A DNA stretch of 8,180 nucleotides from the NCBI GenBank assembly GCA_031273645.1, contig JAISRM010000057.1:1-8180 (forward strand), read 5' to 3'. The position numbers and the translations under genes are program-made. Positions 1 to 6,312 of this stretch are shown here, one piece after another. The notes under the pieces are model-generated. The model saw nothing but the letters and a program-made list of their open reading frames with translations. It searched no databases and was not told the origin of the DNA. How positions within the stretch are numbered: the stretch's first letter is position 1; every line of letters starts with the position of its first letter. The DNA is from Endomicrobium sp. Lineage in GTDB: Bacteria; Elusimicrobiota; Endomicrobiia; Endomicrobiales; Endomicrobiaceae.

Positions 1-390
1 CATTATCTTCTTGCCGATTTTACCGTCTTAGAAAATATTCTTCTGCCGGTTTGGGATAAAAGAAATCTGCATGCCGCAAAAGCCGAAGAAATTCTGGGCA
101 AAGTAGGTCTTTTGCATAGGAAAAGCCATTTTCCAAACGAGTTATCGGGAGGGGAACAGCAAAGAGCCGCTCTTGCCAGGGCACTTATAAACGATCCTAA
201 AATTATTTTTGCCGACGAGCCTACGGGAAATTTAGACAGAGCTACGGGAGAAGAGATAGAAAAACTTATTTTAAACGTTTCTTCAGAAAAAAAAGCGACT
301 TTAATTCTTGTAACGCACAACGAAGAACTTGCGTCCAAAACAGACATACGGATAAAAATGAAAGACGGAAGCATAATAAAAGACAATTAA
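1..390 (+). CDS. lolD: Lipoprotein-releasing ABC transporter ATP-binding subunit, LolD-like (5' truncated by window)
   Basis: This is the C-terminal 129 residues of an ABC ATPase; the reading frame is open from base 1 and ends with TAA at 388-390. Visible motifs (numbered from the window edge) are the tail of the Q-loop region (HYLLADFTVLENILLP), the ABC signature LSGGEQQR at 48-55, Walker B IIFADEP with D72 and E73, the D-loop GNLD at 76-79 and the switch histidine H106 in VTHNEE. The Walker A region, roughly the first 95-100 residues, lies outside the window. The phrase 'LL-DFT-LEN' after the Q-loop and the short 'KDGSI' end resemble LolD, the ATPase of LolCDE, which releases lipoproteins from the inner membrane to the LolA carrier. 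Relatives MacB-type ATPase and FtsE are the alternatives. A LolC/E permease gene would be expected upstream but cannot be seen. The subfamily call is by motif recall, not alignment. Confidence 0.8.
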   Translation, partial: HYLLADFTVLENILLPVWDKRNLHAAKAEEILGKVGLLHRKSHFPNELSGGEQQRAALARALINDPKIIFADEPTGNLDRATGEEIEKLILNVSSEKKATLILVTHNEELASKTDIRIKMKDGSIIKDN

Positions 391-420
391 AATAGTAATT
401 AGCGCGGAAATTTCATTAGA

Positions 421-444
421 AAAAGCCGCTTCGGTTTTTGTTTT
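421..444 (+). terminator. Rho-independent terminator after the lolD-like gene
   Basis: A stem AAAAGCCG (421-428) pairs with CGGTTTTT (432-439) around a three-base CTT loop, with one G-T wobble. It continues into a T-rich tail (TTTTTGTTTT, 435-444). It begins 30 bases after the lolD stop codon and ends 55 bases before the next start, so it probably ends the lolD transcript and separates it from ilvE. Confidence 0.65.
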
Positions 445-485
445 AAGATGCGCATAAATTATTCATTATTAATTGCCGTTAGAAA

Positions 486-492
486 AAGGGGA
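486..492 (+). promoter_or_regulatory. Shine-Dalgarno site that fixes the ilvE start at 500
   Basis: AAGGGGA lies 7 bases before the ATG at 500. The frame is also open upstream to a TTG at 473, but that codon would put this ribosome site inside the coding region. Starting at 500 gives the N-terminus MKIYLNGKLV, the usual beginning of short class-IV aminotransferases. The ATG at 500 is therefore preferred. Confidence 0.75.
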
Positions 493-499
493 TTTGACT

Positions 500-1375
500 A
501 TGAAGATTTACCTCAACGGGAAGCTTGTTTCAAAAGAAGACGCAAAAATTTCAGTTTTTGACCACGGCGTTCTTTACGGAGACGGTGTTTTTGAAGGAAT
601 CAGAGCTTATAACGGCAGAATATTCAGGTTTAAAGAACATCTTGACAGATTGTGGTATTCGGCAAAAGCAATAAATCTCAGCATACCGATAAGCAAAAAA
701 GATATGGAAAAAGCTACTATAAAAACGCTTCTTGCAAACAATTTAAAAGACGCTTACATAAGAATGATAGTTACAAGAGGCGTCGGAGATTTAGGGCTTG
801 ATCCAAGAAAATGCACGGAGCCTCCGTCGATAATAATTATTGCCGACAATATTTCGCTTTACCCTTCCGAATTATACGAAAAAGGAATGGAAGTCGTTAC
901 GGCTTCCACAAGAAGAGTCCGCCACGACTGCCTAAGCCCCAACGTTAAGTCTTTAAATTATTTAAATAATATCATGGCAAAAATGGAAGCTATAAGAGCC
1001 GGCGTTATGGAAACCATAATGCTAAATTCCGAAGGTTACGTTGCCGAATGCACGGGAGACAATATATTTTTGGTAAAGAACGGCGCATTATATACTCCGC
1101 CTGCTTCATCTGGAGCATTGGAAGGAATCACAAGGAACGCAGTTATAGAACTTGCCAAAAACAGAGCTAAAATCGCCGTTTACGAACGCTTGCTTACGAT
1201 TTACGACGTATATACCGCCGACGAACTCTTTCTTACCGGAACGGCCGCCGAAGTTATACCGGTGGTAAAAGTGGATATGAGAGAAATTGCCGACGGAGTT
1301 CCCGGAAAAATCACATTGAAACTTATAAAAGAGTTCAAAAGTCTTACAAGACTTACCGGCGTTCCGATAAAATAA
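500..1375 (+). CDS. ilvE: Branched-chain amino acid aminotransferase (PLP fold-type IV)
   Basis: A complete 291-residue protein, close to the usual 290-310 of bacterial IlvE. It is predicted to be a cytoplasmic PLP enzyme that transfers the amino group between glutamate and the 2-keto acids of valine, leucine and isoleucine. Family marks are the N-terminal block FDHGVLYGDGVFEGIRAY (about 20-37), the HLDRL block with R50 that should contact the PLP phosphate, the Schiff-base lysine K150 in NVKSLNYLNN, E183 in the block VAECTGDNIFLVK that should hold the pyridine nitrogen, and the phosphate-cup region LTGTAAEVIPV (about 245-255). All expected catalytic residues are present. D-amino acid aminotransferase and aminodeoxychorismate lyase share the fold; the ECTGDNIF and LTGTAAEVIPV blocks favour IlvE. 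It is flanked by a terminator upstream and a hairpin downstream, so it may be transcribed alone. No convincing promoter was identified in 445-485. Confidence 0.88.
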   Translation: MKIYLNGKLVSKEDAKISVFDHGVLYGDGVFEGIRAYNGRIFRFKEHLDRLWYSAKAINLSIPISKKDMEKATIKTLLANNLKDAYIRMIVTRGVGDLGLDPRKCTEPPSIIIIADNISLYPSELYEKGMEVVTASTRRVRHDCLSPNVKSLNYLNNIMAKMEAIRAGVMETIMLNSEGYVAECTGDNIFLVKNGALYTPPASSGALEGITRNAVIELAKNRAKIAVYERLLTIYDVYTADELFLTGTAAEVIPVVKVDMREIADGVPGKITLKLIKEFKSLTRLTGVPIK

Positions 1376-1396
1376 AATTGACCGCGGGATTTATTA

Positions 1397-1427
1397 TTGC
1401 AAAACCCTTTTTTAAAGGATTTTGCAA
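1397..1427 (+). terminator. Imperfect hairpin between ilvE and tamB, possible weak terminator
   Basis: The arms at 1397-1410 (TTGCAAAACCCTTT) and 1414-1427 (AAAGGATTTTGCAA) pair at 13 of 14 positions, with one C-A mismatch and a TTT loop. It starts 22 bases after the ilvE stop and ends shortly before the tamB ribosome site (AGGACG, 1436-1441). The T-run that follows is only four bases (1431-1434), so it is a poor intrinsic terminator. It could instead be a transcript-end stabiliser or a structure that affects tamB translation. The pairing is seen directly; the role is inferred. Confidence 0.45.
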
Positions 1428-1449
1428 AGCTTTTCAGGACGATTAAATA

Positions 1450-4400
1450 ATGCTGAAATTTTTAAGGTATATTTTATATTGTTTAATACTTTCCGCGGTT
1501 TTTTTTGCAGTATATAACATAAGAACCGTGATAGTCGTTCCGCATGTTGAAAATTACCTTTCTAAAATTTCCGGACACAAAATAACGCTGGGCAATATTT
1601 ACTTTTCTCCTTTAAAAAGAGGTTTTTCCGTTACGGACGCAGTCGTTGACGAGCGCATGCGTTTTCAAAAGACAACCGTATATTTGAGCCTGTTTAAAAT
1701 AATTACAAATCTGAGCAATCCCGCCGAGTATATCAAAAATATTGAAATATCCGGCGCAGAGATAGATTTAACCGCAAATCAGGCAAAACCGCCTGAAGAA
1801 CTTTCAAGCAAAAATGAAGATTTGCAAATTAAACTTCCTTTTTTACAATTAGACGTAAATATAGACAACATAAAACTTAAATACGCAGACTCTGATTTTG
1901 AGTTTGCTGATTGCCTGATCTCCTTTTTTGGAGAAAAAATCTTTGCCTCTGCCGCCGCCGAAATATATAAAAACCAATTCCTCGTCAATATGAAGGTCTT
2001 GCAAAAAGACGACGGCGTTTTTGCGTTTGATTGCGTAATTTCATCGTCGGATTCTTACAGCTGTCTTATCGACGTCAACGGAACTTTTGATCATTTATCG
2101 CGCAATTTCAGCCAGTTTGCCGACGTTAAAAACTTTTCTTACGGGAAATACGACATTTCGGGCTCGTCTTGGTCTGTCATAAAAAACGCCGAAGGAATAA
2201 GCTCCGTATTAGAAGGAAAATTTGGCAAGATAACGTTAAACTCTGAGGATATGAAAGCGCTGAAAGTTGCGGCAGATCTCGATTTGTCAAAGATCAATCC
2301 GCAATTAAAAGGAACTTTGCAGACAGACGCCGTTTACTCCGGCCTTCTTGACGTTTCGGCGGCGATAAACAATCTTGAATTTCTTGGTTTCAAGCTTGGA
2401 AATTTTGACATTAACGCTCAAAGAGATAAACAAGGACGCTTTGACATCGTCTGTTTCTACGACGAAGAAAAGAAAAATTCCTTAACGGCTTCAATTCAAA
2501 AAAACGGAAATTATAAAGGGATTTTGCAGTTTTCCGGAAAAACCGCAGGCTCAGTTGAAGGAAATTTCAATACCGGAGAAATAAAGTTAAACCTCAATAA
2601 ATCTAACGTTTCGCAAATGCCTTTTGCCGCCATAGCCGGAGAAAATCCTAAAGGGGTTATCGAAGCTAAAGGTTCCATAGACGATTATTCGGGAAAGATA
2701 AAAATTTTCATTAAAGGAGTCAATACCGAAAAAATAGGCAAAACAGATATTTACGGACTGATCGCAAGACAGGGCTCTATGTACGTTTTTAATTTTTACA
2801 AAGGCGATAATTCAATAATTTTTAACACTGTCGTCGAAGAAGGCGTAGTGTTGTCGGCAGATTTTAAATTTGTAAGCGTCAATACGGCTAATATTTTAAA
2901 ATTGTTCGGATATTCCGACAAAGGATTAAGCGGAACGGCCGGCGGAAGAATAATATACGAAAAAGACGGAATAATGGATTTTGACATAAAAGCTTACGAC
3001 GGAACGATAGGCGCAAACGCCTATTCCAAATTTGAAATAAAAGGCGATTTTAACGCTCAGCGCGTCAACATAAAAAACGTAATATTTAAAGGCTCCGGAA
3101 AGACAAGCGCATACGCCTACGGGCTTATAGGCTTTAGCGAAACGACCCCGCAATCTTATTTTAATCTTAAAATGCGCGATATAGACTGCGGCGGAGTTCT
3201 TTTAAACGGAGACTTGGCGTTTAACGGCAGTTTGAGCGACAAAGAAGAAGTTTCGGGAAAATTTGAAAGCGGAAACATTAGAATATCCGAAGTTCCGTTT
3301 AAAAATTTTAACGCTTCTGCGCTTATAACGCGCGACAAAATTGAAATTACGGATATAAAATCAGACAACGGATTAGACGGAAGCGTCTTCGTTAATTATT
3401 CGGATAAAAAGCTTTTGGGAGCTTTGAATTTTAAAAATACGAACATTAAAAATTTGTTTTCAGGCATATCTGGACTGCTTAACGCTTCCCTTAAATTTTC
3501 GGGAGATTCCGCAGGATTTGCAATGAACGCGGACATCTCGTTAAAAAAAGGAGATTATTTAAAAATACCGTTTTCCATGTCTTCAAAATTATCCTACGCA
3601 AAAGGCATTTTAAATATTGACGGCGCGCAATTTGTTTCCGGTAAAACAGGCATACTGATAAACGGAAAATATTACGATAAAGGAACTCTCGGAGTTTCAG
3701 TTAAAAATTTTAATGAAACAATTATTAATAAGCTTGTCGGTTTTAGAACTCCCGTAAAAGGAAAGTTTGAGGGTTCCGGAACGGTTTCTTTCAAAAACGG
3801 TTTTCCCGTCGCAAAAATGGCTGTTGTAGGTTCTGATGTTTTCGTTAAGAACGTCAAGCTGAACGGATTTAAATCCGGTATAGAAATTTCCGGCGGAAAA
3901 ATCAGCATAAACGGCGCGTCGGCAAAAATTGCAGACAGCGAGATAAGGGCAGACGGCGGAAATTTTAACCTAAAAAACGGAAAATACGATCTTAATTTAT
4001 TTTTAGTCAACGCCCACCCCGGACCGTCCGACATGTTTGGGCGCATTCTTCTCAGCGGAGTTATGGATAAGAAAAAGGGCGGCTCCGTATATGGCGGAAA
4101 AATGGCAATAAGTAATTTTTGGATAAACAGATATAAAATTCTCTCTCATGAAATAAATTACGTAATTAAAGATAAAAAACTCAGCATATTTCAAGATGAT
4201 ACGAGCGCGTCTTCATTAAAAATCGCAGGACTTATAGATTTTTCGCAAGGAATTTCCGTTAAAGATTTTTTAATTTCAAAAAACGCTTCGTCTCTGTCGC
4301 TAAACGCATCGTTTGAAGGTGATAAGATCGATTTGTCCGCAAGCGCAACGGCTCTCGACTGGGTTTTTCTGACCGAAATGCTTGATTTGCCGGTAGATAT

Positions 4401-6105
4401 GGAAGGGACGATGTCGCTAAAGGCCGTTTGTTTTGGAACCCTGTTAAAACCGACGGCAAAATTATCCGTCAATTCTCTCAACGGAACGATCATGGGCATT
4501 CCTTACGACGACATTGACGTTGAAATATCCGCGTCGGACAATCAGGCTGTCGTTAAAAACGCCGAAATCCGCAAAAAAAACGAAATACGCGTTTCAGTAA
4601 AAGGGTACTTTCCTTTCTGGCTTGATTCTTCGCTTTCAAAGCCGATGAAGAAAAAAGGCGTGGATATAAATTATGAAATAGAAGACAATAAACTTAACTT
4701 TCTTAAATATTTAAGCGGAGAATTTTTTAAGCCCAGATCGGGAAAATTTACCGTTAAAGGCAGAGTTTCCGGAACTCCCGAAAAAATAAACAATAACGGA
4801 GAATTGACCGTAAGCGGAGGTTCGTTTGATTCCTTATCTTATCTTGGCAGAATTAAAGATTTGAACGTAAGCGTTTCGGTTAACGACAATAATGTCAAAA
4901 TAAATAAGTTTTCCGCCAAAAGCGGAGCGGGGCGTTTTAACGCTTCCGGCGGACTGAGCCTCAACAATTTTCAGATTGCAGACATTAATCTGAGGATTTT
5001 CAGCGACGATAAAGGCGTGCCCGTTCAGGTTCCGGATCTTCCGATTTCTTCTTTCATATTATCTAAAAACATGCTCAAAGACGTTTCCACAGGAGAGCCT
5101 AAATTTGATATTACGGTTTCAGGAACTCCGTCTAAACCTAAAATTGCCGGCCGCGTTATTTTGGAAAACACGCGCTTTTCTTTTCCGCCGCCCGACGACG
5201 ACGACTCGGACTTTCCTTTGCCCGACGACACAGAGTTTGATATAGAGCTGCTTACCGGAAAAAACACAAAATACGAAAATTCCTTTATTAATGCATGGAT
5301 TAACGGCAAACTTAACATAAAAGGAAAAAGCGGAAGCATAAAAGCGCCGGGAGTAATTGACACGCAAAGAGGAAATATAAATTATCTCGGCATCAATTTT
5401 GACATAATATCTGCAAAACTTGAAGTTACGGAAAACAATCTTGTTTTTCTTTCCGGAGAGGCCGAAACCGTAGTTTATTCAAAAGTTGACAGCCAAGCCG
5501 ATACGATAAGAATGGTTATCGATAAATCCGAGATAGGAGCGTTAAACGCCCGTTTTTATTCAAAAGACGATCCTACTATGGATTCTCAGACGGCTTTGGC
5601 AAAGGCTACCAGAACCGAGCAAGACGCAGGCGCGCAATCTGCGCCTCTTATCAGTTTTACGGATTTTGCTTTAAGACAGCAGGCTTTGCGGCTTATAGAC
5701 AGCAATATAGCCACGCCTCTGGCAAGAACCGTTTTGAGAAAAACCGGACTTGTAGATAATTTTAAAGTAACCTATGTTCCTGTTTCAGAACAAAGCGCAA
5801 CGACGGATATTGAAAATTCTTCTTTTGAAAGTCTTCTTTTTGGAACGAAATATTCCGTTGAAAAAAATCTTACTAATCAGATTCTTCTGGGCTATTCAAT
5901 AACTTTTGACCAAGTAAATAATAAACTTGATTTGCGCCACGCTATCGAGATGAAATATAAACTTTCAAACAATTTGTATTTAAGCGGAAGTTACGAGCTT
6001 GAATCCGAAACGTCTCAGCATCAGCCCGACAGAAAATTGATGCTTCAGCATCAGTTTCGTTTCGGACTGCCCCGCAATAAACAAAATAAAGACGAGAAAA
6101 ACTAA
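1450..6105 (+). CDS. tamB: TamB-like periplasm-spanning protein (AsmA-like, C-terminal TamB/DUF490 domain)
   Basis: This 1551-residue protein starts at an ATG placed 8 bases after AGGACG. Residues about 7-24 form one hydrophobic helix with a basic N-terminus (MLKFLR), an uncleaved inner-membrane anchor; the rest should be periplasmic. Residues about 25-120 resemble the AsmA-like start of such proteins. The long middle is low in cysteine and rich in alternating polar and hydrophobic strands, as in the beta-groove of TamB, AsmA and YhdP. A segment of the form G-x-h-x-h-x-G recurs about every 92 residues from 402 to 870. From roughly 1215 to the end it looks like the TamB C-terminal domain (DUF490), including AWINGKLNIKG, GVIDTQRGNINYLG and LISFTDFALRQQALRLID. 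The last strand-like segment, HQFRFGLP, is followed by a charged tail ending KDEKN. The family is linked to outer-membrane protein assembly with an Omp85 partner and to phospholipid transport. The gene is directly followed by bamA, which supports an envelope role. Family call is strong; exact function is inferred. Confidence 0.87.
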   Translation: MLKFLRYILYCLILSAVFFAVYNIRTVIVVPHVENYLSKISGHKITLGNIYFSPLKRGFSVTDAVVDERMRFQKTTVYLSLFKIITNLSNPAEYIKNIEISGAEIDLTANQAKPPEELSSKNEDLQIKLPFLQLDVNIDNIKLKYADSDFEFADCLISFFGEKIFASAAAEIYKNQFLVNMKVLQKDDGVFAFDCVISSSDSYSCLIDVNGTFDHLSRNFSQFADVKNFSYGKYDISGSSWSVIKNAEGISSVLEGKFGKITLNSEDMKALKVAADLDLSKINPQLKGTLQTDAVYSGLLDVSAAINNLEFLGFKLGNFDINAQRDKQGRFDIVCFYDEEKKNSLTASIQKNGNYKGILQFSGKTAGSVEGNFNTGEIKLNLNKSNVSQMPFAAIAGENPKGVIEAKGSIDDYSGKIKIFIKGVNTEKIGKTDIYGLIARQGSMYVFNFYKGDNSIIFNTVVEEGVVLSADFKFVSVNTANILKLFGYSDKGLSGTAGGRIIYEKDGIMDFDIKAYDGTIGANAYSKFEIKGDFNAQRVNIKNVIFKGSGKTSAYAYGLIGFSETTPQSYFNLKMRDIDCGGVLLNGDLAFNGSLSDKEEVSGKFESGNIRISEVPFKNFNASALITRDKIEITDIKSDNGLDGSVFVNYSDKKLLGALNFKNTNIKNLFSGISGLLNASLKFSGDSAGFAMNADISLKKGDYLKIPFSMSSKLSYAKGILNIDGAQFVSGKTGILINGKYYDKGTLGVSVKNFNETIINKLVGFRTPVKGKFEGSGTVSFKNGFPVAKMAVVGSDVFVKNVKLNGFKSGIEISGGKISINGASAKIADSEIRADGGNFNLKNGKYDLNLFLVNAHPGPSDMFGRILLSGVMDKKKGGSVYGGKMAISNFWINRYKILSHEINYVIKDKKLSIFQDDTSASSLKIAGLIDFSQGISVKDFLISKNASSLSLNASFEGDKIDLSASATALDWVFLTEMLDLPVDMEGTMSLKAVCFGTLLKPTAKLSVNSLNGTIMGIPYDDIDVEISASDNQAVVKNAEIRKKNEIRVSVKGYFPFWLDSSLSKPMKKKGVDINYEIEDNKLNFLKYLSGEFFKPRSGKFTVKGRVSGTPEKINNNGELTVSGGSFDSLSYLGRIKDLNVSVSVNDNNVKINKFSAKSGAGRFNASGGLSLNNFQIADINLRIFSDDKGVPVQVPDLPISSFILSKNMLKDVSTGEPKFDITVSGTPSKPKIAGRVILENTRFSFPPPDDDDSDFPLPDDTEFDIELLTGKNTKYENSFINAWINGKLNIKGKSGSIKAPGVIDTQRGNINYLGINFDIISAKLEVTENNLVFLSGEAETVVYSKVDSQADTIRMVIDKSEIGALNARFYSKDDPTMDSQTALAKATRTEQDAGAQSAPLISFTDFALRQQALRLIDSNIATPLARTVLRKTGLVDNFKVTYVPVSEQSATTDIENSSFESLLFGTKYSVEKNLTNQILLGYSITFDQVNNKLDLRHAIEMKYKLSNNLYLSGSYELESETSQHQPDRKLMLQHQFRFGLPRNKQNKDEKN
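2605..4065 (+). repeat. Degenerate ~92-residue protein repeats within tamB
   Basis: Within TamB residues about 386-872, a pattern of a short hydrophobic helix-like stretch followed by a G-x-h-x-h-x-G strand recurs (h is hydrophobic or small). The first glycine of that strand, or its equivalent, falls at residues 402, 492, 587, 679 (alanine here), 771 and 864, giving spacings of 90, 95, 92, 92 and 93. Similar segments at 986, 1098 and 1219 are spaced more widely (112-122). Sequence identity between units is low. They probably correspond to structural units of the beta-groove, not to recent DNA duplication. Confidence 0.45.
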
Positions 6106-6125
6106 AAAAATACTTAGCCGCATTC

Positions 6126-6161
6126 TCCGGACGACGCAGAATCTCTTTTTTGCAGTCCGGA
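6126..6161. repeat. Stem-loop downstream of tamB
   Basis: TCCGGAC (6126-6132) and GTCCGGA (6155-6161) are perfect inverted arms. Inside them, GCAGAA (6136-6141) can pair with TTTTGC (6148-6153) with one wobble, giving a two-part hairpin with a small asymmetric internal loop. It begins 20 bases after the tamB stop. No T-run follows on the + strand, so it is not a classical intrinsic terminator. It may be a 3'-end stabilising or Rho-assisted structure, or a dispersed palindromic element. Confidence 0.5.
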
Positions 6162-6230
6162 CTTAAAATTAAAAGCTTGCAATAAAAACCCAAGCGCAGC
6201 CGTTATGGACTGGGGGTAAAATTAATATAA

Positions 6231-6259
6231 TTGAATTTTTTGCATATTTATAATAAAAT
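6231..6259 (+). promoter_or_regulatory. Candidate sigma70-type promoter for bamA
   Basis: TTGAAT (6231-6236) and TAAAAT (6254-6259) are separated by 17 bases and lie in the gap before bamA. They match the -35 and -10 consensus at 4/6 and 5/6 positions. Transcription would start near 6266 and leave a leader of about 45 bases. A TATAAT at 6249-6254 overlaps but has no -35 at a suitable distance. The whole stretch is very AT-rich, so chance matches are likely and confidence is moderate. Confidence 0.4.
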
Positions 6260-6260
6260 A

Positions 6261-6285
6261 TATAAATTATATGCATAAATTTATA
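6261..6285. repeat. AT-rich palindrome in the bamA leader
   Basis: TATAAATT (6261-6268) and AATTTATA (6278-6285) are perfect inverted arms. The middle contains TATGCATA (6270-6277), itself a perfect palindrome. The element overlaps the predicted bamA start of transcription and ends 28 bases before the ATG. It could be an operator or a weak leader hairpin, or it may be a by-product of AT-richness. Confidence 0.35.
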
Positions 6286-6312
6286 TGTTTTATTTTTTTA
6301 AAGGATTGATAA

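Noticed and set aside
3..386. Minus-strand frame of 127 codons opposite the ABC ATPase
   Set aside because: It is the complement of a gene with intact ABC motifs and has no family resemblance.
445..485. Promoter for ilvE
   Set aside because: Several AT-rich hexamers such as TATTAA (467-472) resemble a -10 box, but none has a credible -35 at 16-18 bases.
473..499. Upstream TTG start for ilvE adding nine residues
   Set aside because: It lacks its own ribosome site, would swallow the good AAGGGGA site at 486-492, and gives an N-terminus unlike the family.
1779..5367. Minus-strand open frames inside tamB
   Set aside because: They are antisense to a clearly coding frame, have no ribosome sites or recognisable domains, and have low-complexity compositions typical of shadow frames.
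1450..6105. TamB as a surface adhesin or autotransporter
   Set aside because: It has an uncleaved N-terminal anchor and no passenger/barrel architecture; the C-terminal domain matches the TamB family.
5942..6193. Minus-strand frame of 83 codons overlapping the tamB end and the gap after it
   Set aside because: Most of it is antisense to tamB; the part in the gap overlaps the stem-loop, and the protein shows no recognisable feature.
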